The position numbers and the translations under genes were made by a program. A stretch of DNA of 64,000 nt from Helicobacter heilmannii (GTDB taxonomy: Bacteria; Campylobacterota; Campylobacteria; Campylobacterales; Helicobacteraceae), in contig NZ_CDMK01000002.1 in NCBI RefSeq assembly GCF_001283065.1, positions 131,049 through 195,048 of the forward strand, given 5' to 3'. Positions 45,438 through 56,674 of the stretch are shown piece by piece. The first letter of the stretch is position 1. Every line of letters starts with the position of its first letter. The notes beneath the pieces were generated by a model, which was given only the letters and a program-made list of their open reading frames with translations, did no database searches and was not told the DNA's origin.

Positions 45438-46886
45438 CTAAAAAGTGGCGATGAGTTGGGTATAAAGCGCACTTCTATCTTGATACCCGCCCCCGCAGTA
45501 GGTGAGATTGGGGTTACAATAGGCGTTCAAGCCCGCTTTGTAGCCCTTATTGGTGTGTACGCCGTAATAGACTAAATCCACAAGCCCTTTTAAATAGGGA
45601 GTGAATTGATAACCCAAGGACAAGATTGCCCGCCCTTCATAGGACACGGGTGCGCTGCTCCACTGCCACACCATGCGCCAAGAGAATTTCTTTTTAAAAT
45701 GCACGCCCCCATAGGCAAACTGCCCTGTAACCGAGTCGGCTTTCACGCCCGTGCCCTCATACCCTGCCCAAGTGCTGTTGTTATACAGCTCCACGCCGGC
45801 GGGATTGCCCGTGTTACCGACATAGGTGTTGGCGTTTCTAAAGACCTTATAAAAAGTCCCCACGATGTAAAATTCGTTGATGTCAAAGCGTTGGCGAATG
45901 ATGAGACTTTGCCCGTTAGGGGTTACGGGGTTGTCGTAGCGGTAAATCACCCCGCCTTTACTGTTAATCATCATCCACGGGGGGTAGAAGGCAAAGGTCG
46001 CCATTAAAATCGTGTTGGAGCGAAAGCCCTGCCCGCTAAAGTTGGGGTCCGAGTCCCAGCCTATCTTAAAGCCCGGGGCATTAAACATTTTAGGTGAGAA
46101 GTAGTAATAGCCCTCTAATAGCAAATGGTGATGCTTGTAGGTGAGTTGCACCGCGTGCGTACCTAAAGAGGCTTTATGCCCATGCGGGGTGTAGCCCCCT
46201 AGAGCGTTTTTGGTGTATCCCCCACTATAAACCACCCGTGAAGCCCACCAATCGCGCATTAAGGGCCCTGTGGCATATGCCCGCCCCCACGAGCTGTACC
46301 ACCAAAGGTTCACCCTCTTATATTGCCCCCACACCTCAAATCCTTCGGTCTGCCCGCTTTTGTAGGCAGCGGTGGATTTGTAACACCCCGCCTTGATCCC
46401 AAAGTGGTTTTTGTAGGTGTAATCAAGGTAAGCATCGCTAAACACATAAAAATGGCTGAAGTTTGTGAGTTTGCTGTTTTTCACCGGTGTCGAGTCGCTT
46501 TGCAAGACATCCGCCGCCCCGCCATAAAACCCATCATAAAAGGCGAATCGTTGGTACACCACCGAACCGCCTTCAAAATGCTTGGTCCCATCAAAGAGCA
46601 CGCCCCCCACCATGCCTCCAAGAAGCCCTTTTAAATGATGTCCTTTGTTTTCTAAATCTTTTGGCAACAAAGAAAAGCCCAAAGAGAGATATCCGGCAAT
46701 GGTGGCGTATTGTTGCATGGGGTAGATGCCCTTTTTGGTGTTGATAGGGGTTTGGTTAAAGCCAATGGTGGAGGCTTGGTTGGCAAATCCACTTAATTTA
46801 TAACTATAGGCCAAACAGGGCTCACTAAAAGAGAGCAACCCCAAGAGGGCGCAAAGTTTCTTAGGGGTGTGGCATGGCATTGCCAT
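45438..46886 (-). CDS. Hof-family outer-membrane protein
   Basis: 482 residues. The ATG at 46886 follows AAAGGAGAAAG; a second ATG two codons in is also possible. A signal peptide ends near residue 26 (cleavage around CLAYS). The mature part is rich in Tyr, Gly and Trp and has the alternating pattern of a beta-barrel. Its start YSYKLSGFANQASTIGFN and blocks such as AYLDYTYKNHFGIKAGCYKS match the Hof paralogues of H. pylori (Pfam HP_OMP_2 type), and it ends in Phe. Such proteins are thought to be porins or porin-like surface proteins of the OprD type; substrate unknown. It is a single gene, convergent with the aldehyde dehydrogenase pair. Confidence 0.85.
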   Translation of the reverse strand: MAMPCHTPKKLCALLGLLSFSEPCLAYSYKLSGFANQASTIGFNQTPINTKKGIYPMQQYATIAGYLSLGFSLLPKDLENKGHHLKGLLGGMVGGVLFDGTKHFEGGSVVYQRFAFYDGFYGGAADVLQSDSTPVKNSKLTNFSHFYVFSDAYLDYTYKNHFGIKAGCYKSTAAYKSGQTEGFEVWGQYKRVNLWWYSSWGRAYATGPLMRDWWASRVVYSGGYTKNALGGYTPHGHKASLGTHAVQLTYKHHHLLLEGYYYFSPKMFNAPGFKIGWDSDPNFSGQGFRSNTILMATFAFYPPWMMINSKGGVIYRYDNPVTPNGQSLIIRQRFDINEFYIVGTFYKVFRNANTYVGNTGNPAGVELYNNSTWAGYEGTGVKADSVTGQFAYGGVHFKKKFSWRMVWQWSSAPVSYEGRAILSLGYQFTPYLKGLVDLVYYGVHTNKGYKAGLNAYCNPNLTYCGGGYQDRSALYTQLIATF

Positions 46887-47195
46887 CTTTCTCCTTTAAT
46901 CTCATGTCGATTTCTTGTATTTTATGGTATATGTGGGTTAAAGTTTCTTAAACAAGCCAAAAGCCCCTGATTACCCTTTAAAAAACCATATAAAGGGAGA
47001 TACAAGATAAGTATAATAGACTAAAAGCATTTAACAACAGTCATCCTAGTGCTCTACTTGGTTTATCAGGGCATCTTTCTTTGAAGTGTGTAACATGATA
47101 ACACATTTGCCCGCTTTTTTACAGTGCTTTTCAAGCGGGCGGAGTGGGTTAATGTGTATAAAGTATAATGAACCACTACGCTAGAAAGGTTGAAG
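46887..47195. other. Divergent intergenic region with promoters and an inverted repeat
   Basis: This 309-base region separates two divergent genes. Plus-strand TATAAT boxes lie at 47012-47017 and 47164-47169; the latter is 26 bases before the 47196 start. GCCCGCTT (47109-47116) and AAGCGGGC (47133-47140) form a perfect 8-base-pair stem with a 16-base loop. The first -10 box could start a small RNA ending near the stem, but no T tract follows. No gene is seen. Confidence 0.45.
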
Positions 47196-47972
47196 ATGAA
47201 TCCCTTAAAAGAGATGTTGGAGCAAAAAAAGGCGGTATTGCTCGCCGATGCCCGTGCCTACGCCCATAAGGTGTTGATGCAATACAAGCCCTACCCGTGG
47301 CACGACCCCACGCTTTACAGCAATTACATGAAGCAAGTCGCCTCCCTTTTAAGGGTGGATGTGCTGGTATTGCGCTTTGATAAAATGCTCGAGGAGGAGC
47401 TGAAAAACAACACTGAGTTGGTCGCCAAAATGGGTGAAAAGAAAAGACAGGGCTATGCGCTTAAAGTCTTCATGCAAGATGAGGGCATTAAAGAGGACAC
47501 AAGCTCTTTAATCAACACCGCTACCAATACCCTACATGTGCATATTTTAACCCAACTACCCTCCCCGCAACAAATCCTGCAGATGAGCGCAGAGGCGGTG
47601 GGGGCACAGGCGGATTTGAGCGATGAAGACATTGAGAATGCCAGCATGTATTACGCCGATTGGTTGCGCTCTTACAAGGACTCTAAAGTACGGGGGGTGT
47701 TGTTTGATGAGCGCAACCAAGCGGTTAAGGAGAGCCTGTATCAGCCTATTTTAAACACCGCAAGCAATTACGATTGGCAAATCGGCTTTAGACACACGGA
47801 TGCTCTGCGCTTTTGCGGGTTTGAAACACCCATCCCTCTTTTAGACACAAACTTTTGGCTAGACAAAAACGCGCCCAGCCCGCAATTTAACAGCCCCTTT
47901 TTCACAGAGATACACGAAGATGCGATCCCTGAAGTGGTTCTAGAAAAACTACATGCATTTTTCCACCTATGA
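47196..47972 (+). CDS. Unrecognised cytosolic protein
   Basis: 258 residues from the ATG at 47196 (MNPLKEMLEQKKAVLLADAR), which has an AAAGG site; an in-frame TTG two codons earlier is less likely. There is no signal peptide or membrane segment. The first half is helical and charged (FDKMLEEELKNNTELVAKMG), the middle has an acidic stretch (SDEDIENASMYYADWLRSY near residues 147-165), and the end is aromatic. I do not recognise a family. It is monocistronic, between a divergent Hof gene and a convergent VirB6-like gene, with its own TATAAT box. Confidence 0.7.
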   Translation: MNPLKEMLEQKKAVLLADARAYAHKVLMQYKPYPWHDPTLYSNYMKQVASLLRVDVLVLRFDKMLEEELKNNTELVAKMGEKKRQGYALKVFMQDEGIKEDTSSLINTATNTLHVHILTQLPSPQQILQMSAEAVGAQADLSDEDIENASMYYADWLRSYKDSKVRGVLFDERNQAVKESLYQPILNTASNYDWQIGFRHTDALRFCGFETPIPLLDTNFWLDKNAPSPQFNSPFFTEIHEDAIPEVVLEKLHAFFHL

Positions 47973-48043
47973 GCGCACAGGGGCTTTTTTGCATTTCGTG
48001 AAACTTGCTCGTGCACGCAGACAGACTAAGAGCTAAAAGCAGG

Positions 48044-49132
48044 CTAAATAATCTCATGCTTGTCCTTGATTTGGTGGATTTGCATCTTAGTGGAGCTGAA
48101 GGTCTGCACCTGAAAGGATGGCTCTTTTAGGCTCTCTTGGGGACTTGAATTAGAGCTATGAGTGTGGCTATGGTGGGGAGCTAGACTTGGGGCAGGAGTG
48201 TTTGACACGCCTTGACTGTAATTTAGCCATGCGCTCTTGCTTGAATTTAACATGGCTTTTAAATCCTGCGCGCCCCCTTGTGTGGCAAACAAGCCCCTAA
48301 GAAAGACAGGGATTTGCACCAACAAGAACAACGCTAGAAGCGTGCTGACAATGAGGATCAGATACGCTTCGATTAGGGGTGGGGTGGCTTGCGTGGGGGC
48401 GGGCAGGAGGCTTTTAATCAAGGTTTGCAAAATTTGGGTGTTGTAAAAGGAGAGCAGCAAGATTAGGGGCTGGTAGAAGGCTAGACTAAAACATTTTTTG
48501 GCATAGCACCACAGCAAAGCAGGCGCAAACAGTCCTAAGGGCAGTACAAACACTGCTAGGGCAAGCCACAGCAACAACTCAAGGGACACGATTAAGGTGA
48601 GAGCCAAAATACAGGTGAGCAACGCTCCTTGTACTACAATCAGGGCATAGACAAAGCCCACCATAAGATTGTTGAAATGCCTTTGTGTCTGTGTGGCCAA
48701 GAGCACGAGGCTGTGGAAGGTTTGGTTTAGCAAAAACTCTAAATTAAAATGCGTGGGGTCGGTGTTGAAGGCGTGGCTTGAGGCTTGCAGACTTTGTTGC
48801 ACGAGTTTGGTCAAGATATTGGGGGCGTAAAAAATCCCTTCTTTAAGCCGTGTGTAAAAGGCGGTGGGGTGGTTGGTGGCATAGTTAAAAAGGATAAAAA
48901 ATAGCGCAAAGGCACATAGAGAAAATAAAGTCCTTAGAAAAAAGAAGTCGGCAAGACGCACCCGATTGAGAGCCCATAACATGAGCGCAAGCACCATGCA
49001 AAGATTGCAAAACAGCCGAAAGGGGGCGTTTTGTAAAATCCCCTGCCCGATTTGTGTGAAGAGGGCATGTGCGGGGTCTAAAAAGAAGTGCAAGACACTT
49101 TGGTAGAGTTGCAAATTTGGACCTTGGTACAA
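48044..49132 (-). CDS. VirB6/TrbL-like polytopic membrane protein
   Basis: 362 residues. The start is a TTG at 49132, with AGGA seven bases upstream; no better start is in frame. Hydrophobic segments lie near residues 40-60, 65-90, 150-210 (a long pair) and 220-285. A hydrophilic C-terminal tail follows, rich in Ser, His and Pro (SHTHSSNSSPQESLK). This layout and LLLWLALAVFVLPLGLFAPA resemble VirB6/TrbL proteins, the inner-membrane channel of type IV secretion, including the ComB6 subunit of Helicobacter DNA uptake. No other secretion gene is adjacent, so it may be a dispersed com gene or a leftover of an element. The assignment is by topology and should be treated as tentative. Confidence 0.5.
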   Translation of the reverse strand: MYQGPNLQLYQSVLHFFLDPAHALFTQIGQGILQNAPFRLFCNLCMVLALMLWALNRVRLADFFFLRTLFSLCAFALFFILFNYATNHPTAFYTRLKEGIFYAPNILTKLVQQSLQASSHAFNTDPTHFNLEFLLNQTFHSLVLLATQTQRHFNNLMVGFVYALIVVQGALLTCILALTLIVSLELLLWLALAVFVLPLGLFAPALLWCYAKKCFSLAFYQPLILLLSFYNTQILQTLIKSLLPAPTQATPPLIEAYLILIVSTLLALFLLVQIPVFLRGLFATQGGAQDLKAMLNSSKSAWLNYSQGVSNTPAPSLAPHHSHTHSSNSSPQESLKEPSFQVQTFSSTKMQIHQIKDKHEII

Positions 49133-49188
49133 AAGAGCATCCTAACTTGTCTTGGTTAATCAATTTTAAAGCTGTAGACAGATTATTA

Positions 49189-49197
49189 TGCTATACT
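49189..49197 (+). promoter_or_regulatory. Extended -10 promoter of tmRNA
   Basis: TGCTATACT is an extended -10 element (TGn followed by TATACT at 49192-49197), 20 bases before the mature 5' end of tmRNA. No clear -35 is seen. Confidence 0.6.
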
Positions 49198-49217
49198 CCC
49201 AGGGCTTATTTTGTTAC

Positions 49218-49576
49218 GGGGCTGAAAACAGGATTTCGACAGGAATTGCGTCGCGTGGGTGGCATGCCAAGTGTCTCTTGTAAAACGACACAAACAATAA
49301 CCGTAAACAATCCTAATTACGCTCCCAACTACGCTAAAGCAGCGTAGCGAGCTGGAGCTTGGCGAATCGATCGGTGTTTGCTAAGTACTCCATCATCTTA
49401 ACCGATTGCCTTTAAGAGTTGCTCGCCTCTTAAAGTAAGCCTAGAGCTAGGGGTTTCTTTAGGGCTTTGAGGAGTTAGCCCATAAAGCCTTAAGATTTTT
49501 AACTTCTCTAAGCATGTAGAGGCCCATGTTAGGACGCGATTTTTGGACTGGGGTTCGACTCCCCACAGCTCCACCA
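49218..49576 (+). ncRNA. ssrA: Transfer-messenger RNA (tmRNA)
   Basis: A 359-base RNA that rescues stalled ribosomes and tags the unfinished protein. The ends pair as a tRNA-like acceptor (GGGGCTG at 49218 with CAGCTCC at 49566-49572, then ACCA), and the T arm reads GGGTTCGACTCCC. The tag frame at 49303-49347 encodes VNNPNYAPNYAKAA before TAG, normally preceded by the Ala carried by tmRNA. The H. pylori tag is AVNNTDYAPAYAKAA, so this is a clear variant keeping the AKAA degradation end. ClpX, which recognises such tags, is encoded at 28281. Confidence 0.96.
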
Positions 49577-49608
49577 TGCACATTTGGTATTTAGAAGGAT
49601 TGGAAAAA

Positions 49609-50097
49609 ATGGATTTACGATTGCGTGCGTTGTTAGCCCCACTATTGTTTTTCTTGGGTTTCATCCCTCTTTGGGGCATTGACATACAAGCCTTGACGCA
49701 AGAACAAATTAAAAGCGCAGGGTTGGCAGACCAATTAGTCAGCATGAGTAACAAAATGCTTGAAGGGGCGATTGATACGGGCAAAAACTACCAACAAGTC
49801 AAACAGCTGGATAAATTCTATCAAGAGAGCAAGAGCTTAAGGGCGGTGTTAAACCCTAACACGGGTGCATCCAAACCCACCGGACTAGGGGCTGTCTTTA
49901 AAAAAGCCATTGAACCGCCCGTGGATTTAGACAAAGCCCTAAGCCTTGCCACCGCCTTGCAAAAAGAAGTGAAAAACGCCAACCAAGACGGGCTAGACTA
50001 CAGCAAAATGCTTAGTATCCTAAACCAACTGGAAAACTCCTTGCAAACCGCTCTAGATTTAAAATCGCAGTGGCTAGACACCAGAAAAGCCAACTAG
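49609..50097 (+). CDS. Unrecognised small exported protein
   Basis: 162 residues from the ATG at 49609 (MDLRLRALLAPLLFFLGFIP), 32 bases after the tmRNA end. A longer frame beginning inside tmRNA is rejected. The first 20-22 residues are a signal peptide (cleavage near LWG-ID), so the mature protein is probably periplasmic. The rest is helical, with repeated Leu/Lys/Gln patterns (LADQLVSMSNKMLEG, LNQLENSLQTALDLKSQWLD). I do not recognise a family. Its size and helical content are a little like VirB5/TrbJ pilus-tip proteins and a VirB6-like gene lies just across tmRNA, but that link is speculative. It ends directly at the napD stop (convergent, no gap). Confidence 0.65.
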   Translation: MDLRLRALLAPLLFFLGFIPLWGIDIQALTQEQIKSAGLADQLVSMSNKMLEGAIDTGKNYQQVKQLDKFYQESKSLRAVLNPNTGASKPTGLGAVFKKAIEPPVDLDKALSLATALQKEVKNANQDGLDYSKMLSILNQLENSLQTALDLKSQWLDTRKAN

Positions 50098-50436
50098 CTA
50101 CTTATCAAAGAGCCAATTATTCACATCTCCCCCATAGCGCACGCCTTCAGCGTCCGTGTTCTCAATCTTTTCTAAGCTCTCTTGGATATTAGGGGGTAGG
50201 GGGTCTTCATCGCTATAGCTATAGTGCATGTGTGCGCTGATCACCCCCTTTGTTTGCTCAATCGCCCGATTAGCCCGAACCTCCTCATTGACATTTTCAG
50301 CCTCTATCAAAGCAATCACCACCCCCCTGTCCTTATCAAACGCCCCCACCTCAACATGCTCAATGTTTTTAAAGTTCTCTAACACATCCTCAAACGCCTC
50401 CAACTCCACCCGTACAACCACACTTGAAATATTCAC
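50098..50436 (-). CDS. napD: Periplasmic nitrate reductase chaperone NapD
   Basis: 112 residues starting at a GTG at 50436 (MNISSVVVRVELEAFEDVLE), with GAGAGG upstream. NapD proteins bind the Tat signal of NapA and hold it until the molybdenum cofactor is inserted. The ferredoxin-like fold pattern is visible: the strand ISSVVVRV, a helix, the HVEVGAFDKDRGVVIALIE block, then TKGVISAHMHYSYSDED. It overlaps napF by four bases. Only napF and napD are present, with no napA, napG, napH or napB in the window, so their targets must lie elsewhere or be lost. Confidence 0.85.
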   Translation of the reverse strand: MNISSVVVRVELEAFEDVLENFKNIEHVEVGAFDKDRGVVIALIEAENVNEEVRANRAIEQTKGVISAHMHYSYSDEDPLPPNIQESLEKIENTDAEGVRYGGDVNNWLFDK

Positions 50437-50906
50437 ATTTGCCTCTCTATAAATAAAATTGCCTCTGTGGGACAGACCCCCACACAAAACCCGCACCCCG
50501 TACAAGCACTTAAATCCACCCGGGGTTTAAACATGCCCAAAAAATGAATGGCCTTATCCTTACAAGAATCAAGGCACGCCACACACACCACTCCCTGATG
50601 CCCAAGACATCTTGCCGTGTCTATGAGAGCCACCGCGTTGATCCCGCCTAAACTCTCTTGAAGTACCCCCCCACACTCAGCGCACCCTACCACACATGCC
50701 CCACAAAAGGTACACCCGCTCTTAGCAAAGTCCAAATGGGGCACTTGCCCCGGCTGTTTAAACACAATCTTTTCAGGGCAAGAGCTTGCACACCCGCCCA
50801 CACAATCCATGCATTCATTTGCTCTTTTGGAATTAAAGTAGGGCAGGGGCACTTTAAAGGGTTCATTCTGTGCTCTAAAAATCTCTCTTAAGGGTTTTTT
50901 ATCCAT
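50433..50906 (-). CDS. napF: Ferredoxin-type protein NapF
   Basis: 157 residues from the ATG at 50906 (MDKKPLREIFRAQNEPFKVP); a longer frame reaching 50966 overlaps xth further and is less likely. Four cysteine-rich clusters for 4Fe-4S centres are seen: CMDCVGGCASSCP, CTFCGACVVGCAECGG, CLGHQGVVCVACLDSC and CTGCGFCVGVCP. NapF is a cytosolic iron-sulfur protein that helps assemble or supply electrons to NapA. Its start overlaps the xth end by 8 bases and its stop overlaps the napD start, so xth, napF and napD form one operon. Confidence 0.87.
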   Translation of the reverse strand: MDKKPLREIFRAQNEPFKVPLPYFNSKRANECMDCVGGCASSCPEKIVFKQPGQVPHLDFAKSGCTFCGACVVGCAECGGVLQESLGGINAVALIDTARCLGHQGVVCVACLDSCKDKAIHFLGMFKPRVDLSACTGCGFCVGVCPTEAILFIERQM

Positions 50907-51654
50907 GCAACTCCAAACCCACGGGGCAGTGGTCACTGCCGAAAATATGGGTGTAAATGTGGGCATTTTTAAGCGTGTCTTGTAAATTTTGAGAGGCTAA
51001 AAAGTAATCAATGCGCCAACCCACATTACGCTCCCTAGCCTGCCCTATGTAACTCCACCAAGTGTAGGCCTCTTTTTGCTCGGGGTAGAAGTGGCGGTAG
51101 GTGTCTATGAAGCCCTCTTGCAACAACGCGCTAAAGGCGTGGCGTTCGGGGTCGCTAAAGCCAGCATTGTAGCGGTTGGCCTGCGGGTTGGTTAAATCAA
51201 TCTCGGTGTGCGCCACATTTAAATCTCCGCACACCAGCACCCCCTTATGCGCCACAAGACCGCTTAAAAACCCCCTAAAAGCCTTCTCCCAGCTCAGGCG
51301 GTAAGGTAGGCGCAACAAACCCCTTTGGGCGTTGGGAACATAGACATTGACCAAATAAAATTGGGAGTATTCGCACACCACCACCCGCCCCTCTAAATCG
51401 TGTTCGGCAATGCCAATCCCATAGCGCACACTTAAGGGCTCTTCTTTACTAAGGGTGAGCACCCCGCTATAGCCCTTCTTTACAGCACTGTTCCAAAAGG
51501 CGTGGTAACCCTCAAAGGCAAAGTTAGCCTGCTCGGGTTGCATTTTAGTCTCCTGCACGCAGAAAATGTCCGCCCCGCTCTGCTCTAAAAAGTCCTTAAA
51601 ACCCTTTTGCATGCATGCCCTAAGGCCATTGACATTCCACGAAACCAAGCGCAT
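50899..51654 (-). CDS. xth: Exodeoxyribonuclease III
   Basis: 251 residues of the exonuclease III/AP-endonuclease family, which cuts DNA at abasic sites and trims 3' ends in base-excision repair. Catalytic blocks are present: LVSWNVNGLRACM at the start (Asn metal site), DIFCVQETKMQPEQ (metal Glu), VNVYVPNAQRG, VCGDLNVAHTEIDLTNP (Asp and Asn) and IFGSDHCPVGLEL at the end (Asp-His). Length is normal. It leads a compact operon with napF and napD, an unusual partnership that probably reflects shared transcription rather than function. Confidence 0.95.
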   Translation of the reverse strand: MRLVSWNVNGLRACMQKGFKDFLEQSGADIFCVQETKMQPEQANFAFEGYHAFWNSAVKKGYSGVLTLSKEEPLSVRYGIGIAEHDLEGRVVVCEYSQFYLVNVYVPNAQRGLLRLPYRLSWEKAFRGFLSGLVAHKGVLVCGDLNVAHTEIDLTNPQANRYNAGFSDPERHAFSALLQEGFIDTYRHFYPEQKEAYTWWSYIGQARERNVGWRIDYFLASQNLQDTLKNAHIYTHIFGSDHCPVGLELHG

Positions 51655-51736
51655 ACCGCCCCTTTAGCATAAAATCGCCTTCATTATAGCATTTTAAGTA
51701 AAGTTTTAGACAAGAGTGTTTAGAATACGCGTTTAT

Positions 51737-51812
51737 GGCTTGATAGCTCAGTCGGTAGAGCAGGAGACTGAAAATCTCCGTGTCGGTGGTTCGATTCCGC
51801 CTCAAGCCACCA
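51737..51812 (+). tRNA. tRNA-Phe (GAA)
   Basis: 76 bases with encoded CCA. GGCTTGA pairs with TCAAGCC, and the anticodon loop CTGAAAA gives anticodon GAA. A TAGAAT -10 box lies at 51721-51726. The 3' end is one base from the stop of the convergent permease gene. Confidence 0.97.
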
Positions 51813-51813
51813 C

Positions 51814-52581
51814 TTAAAAACCTTTAATGCAAAAATCCCAAAATAGTTTTAAAATAGTCGCTCCCACCACACATAAAAACACCTTGCGGATGAATTTCAC
51901 TTCCTTATACACCACCAAGTTAGAGCCCACCCACGCGCCCAGCATTTGCCCCATGCCCATTAAAAGCCCCACCGCCCAAATTACATGCCCGCTGATTAAA
52001 AACACGCTCAGACTAATGATATTGCTGGTGAAGTTAAAGATCTTGGTGTGGGCGGTGGCTTTTTTGAGATTAAAGCCCAAGAGAAAAACTAAAGCAAAAG
52101 TCCAAAACGAGCCCGTGCCCGGCCCAAAAAAGCCATCATAAAAGCCCAAAAGCACCCCAAACACGCCGTAAAATAAAGCGGGCTTGAGTTTTGCTAGGCG
52201 ATCGCCCTCGCCCATTTTAGGCGAGAGCAGGGTATAAAGAAAGATGAGCGAGAGAAACAGGGGGATGAGCAGCCGTAATAAATCCGCTTTAAGGTGTAAG
52301 ATTAAAGTAGTGCCACAGCTTGCGCCCACCACCACGCAAGCCACCCCAAAAGCCACTTCTTTTAAAGACACTATGCCCTTTAAGCAGAAATTGAGCGCAG
52401 CACTGAAACTCCCAAAACTGCTTTGCAGTTTATTCGTGGCGAGGGCTAAATGCGGGGGGATACCCAAAGCCAAGAGTGTAGGCACCGTGATGAGCCCCCC
52501 ACCCCCGGCGATCGAATCCACCAACCCCGCACAAAAAGCCACCCCCGTTACAATAACATAGACAAACCATGCTAAATCCAT
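51814..52581 (-). CDS. TSUP (TauE/SafE) family permease
   Basis: 255 residues from the ATG at 52581 (MDLAWFVYVIVTGVAFCAGL), which has an AGGGGTG site; a longer frame reaching 52740 is not supported. About eight hydrophobic segments make it a polytopic inner-membrane protein. The two family half-repeats are visible: GLVDSIAGGGGLITVPTLLA near residues 19-38 and GFYDGFFGPGTGSFWTFALV in the second half. TSUP members export sulfite, sulfoacetate or other organosulfur anions, or import small anions. The substrate here cannot be told. It is divergent from gatA and convergent with tRNA-Phe. Confidence 0.88.
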   Translation of the reverse strand: MDLAWFVYVIVTGVAFCAGLVDSIAGGGGLITVPTLLALGIPPHLALATNKLQSSFGSFSAALNFCLKGIVSLKEVAFGVACVVVGASCGTTLILHLKADLLRLLIPLFLSLIFLYTLLSPKMGEGDRLAKLKPALFYGVFGVLLGFYDGFFGPGTGSFWTFALVFLLGFNLKKATAHTKIFNFTSNIISLSVFLISGHVIWAVGLLMGMGQMLGAWVGSNLVVYKEVKFIRKVFLCVVGATILKLFWDFCIKGF

Positions 52582-52669
52582 CACACCCCTTGTTGTCAAA
52601 GCACCGGATTTTTTACTATACTTTAGTTTTACTCTGCATTTGCTAAGATAGGTGAAAACAGGAGAAAGC

Positions 52670-55479
<2,810 letters not shown>

Positions 55480-55481
55480 GC

Positions 55482-55496
55482 ACCCCCTTTGGGGGT
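55482..55496 (+). terminator. Possible terminator after guaB
   Basis: ACCCCC (55482-55487), TTT, GGGGGT (55491-55496) form a perfect 6-base-pair stem right after the guaB stop. Only a short T run follows, so termination may be weak. Confidence 0.5.
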
Positions 55497-55551
55497 TTCA
55501 AAGATTTTAGGGTAAAATAGCCCCTTTTAAACCAAATGACGAGGTGTTTTA

Positions 55552-56673
55552 GTGGATTATTACGAACTCTTGGGTGTGGATAAAGAGGCGAGCAAAGAGG
55601 CCATTAAAAAGGCGTTCAAGCAACTCGCCCGCAAATACCACCCTGATTACAACCCCGACAACCCTGAAGCTGAAGAGAAGTTCAAGCAAATCAGCGAGGC
55701 TTATGGGGTGCTAAGCGACGACCAAAAACGTCAAATTTACGACCGCTACGGCAAAGAGGGCCTGCAGGGGAGGGGGATGGGTGGGGGCTTTAATGACTTG
55801 GGCGACATTTTTGCCGACTTATTCGGGGAGGATTCGCTCTTTTCGAGTGCCTTTGGCTTTGGCAAACGAACACAGCAGAGCAAAATCCCTAGAGATTTAT
55901 TAGTCCCCCTAGATTTAAGCTTTAAAGAGGCGGTGTTTGGCTGTAAAAAGAGCGTGGAGCTGGAGTATAAGGCCGTTTGCGTGGATTGTCAGGGCAGCGG
56001 GGCAAAGGACAATAAAATGCAAGCCTGCAAGGCGTGCCAAGGGCGGGGGCAAACCTTCGTGCAACAAGGTTTCATGACGCTGGCGAGCACCTGCGCTAAG
56101 TGTCAGGGCAGCGGCAAGGTTGCGCTAGATAAATGCGTTTCTTGTAAGGGAGATGGCTTTGTCTTGCAAAAAGAGAGCTTTGAGTTAGATGTGCCTGAAG
56201 GCATTGACAATAAAAACCGCATCCGCGTGTCCAATCGGGGCAATGAATACCAAAGGGGCTTGAGGGGGGATTTGTATTTGGAGGCGATGGTGGGAGAGGA
56301 TGAGCATTTTTTGCGCGATGGAAGCCACATTTACATTGAGGTGCCTGTGTTTTTCACCTCTATCCCACTGGGCTCTAAGATCATGGTACCTTCGTTAAAA
56401 AAAGAGCTAGAGTTGCAAATCCCGCCCAATACCCAGGATCGGGCGCAATTTGTATTTAAAAACGAGGGGGTGAAGGATATCCACACAGGCAGGTATGGCA
56501 ATTTAGTGGCGGTGTTGAAAATTTTATACCCGCAAAAACTCACAGACAAACAAAAAAACCTTTTGATGCAACTACATGAGAGCTTTGGATTTGAGAGCGA
56601 GCCTTATAAAAATGTGTTTGAGGGCTGTGTCAATAAGGTCAAGCAGTGGATCAAAGACCTTGTAAAAAAATAA
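55552..56673 (+). CDS. dnaJ: Chaperone DnaJ
   Basis: DnaJ delivers unfolded proteins to DnaK and stimulates its ATPase. The 373-residue protein starts at a GTG at 55552, with GACGAGGTG upstream. The J domain has H30-P31-D32. A Gly/Phe-rich linker covers about residues 73-105. Four zinc-binding CxxCxGxG repeats lie at about residues 143-205 ([32 protein letters not shown]). The C-terminal substrate-binding domains follow. It stands alone: dnaK and grpE are not in the window, and it is convergent with the fliY operon with one base between stops. Confidence 0.96.
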   Translation: MDYYELLGVDKEASKEAIKKAFKQLARKYHPDYNPDNPEAEEKFKQISEAYGVLSDDQKRQIYDRYGKEGLQGRGMGGGFNDLGDIFADLFGEDSLFSSAFGFGKRTQQSKIPRDLLVPLDLSFKEAVFGCKKSVELEYKAVCVDCQGSGAKDNKMQACKACQGRGQTFVQQGFMTLASTCAKCQGSGKVALDKCVSCKGDGFVLQKESFELDVPEGIDNKNRIRVSNRGNEYQRGLRGDLYLEAMVGEDEHFLRDGSHIYIEVPVFFTSIPLGSKIMVPSLKKELELQIPPNTQDRAQFVFKNEGVKDIHTGRYGNLVAVLKILYPQKLTDKQKNLLMQLHESFGFESEPYKNVFEGCVNKVKQWIKDLVKK

Positions 56674-56674
56674 A

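Noticed and set aside
49069-49347. 92-codon frame ending in the tmRNA tag
   Set aside because: It is the tmRNA tag frame extended upstream by chance; only codons 49303-49347 are translated.
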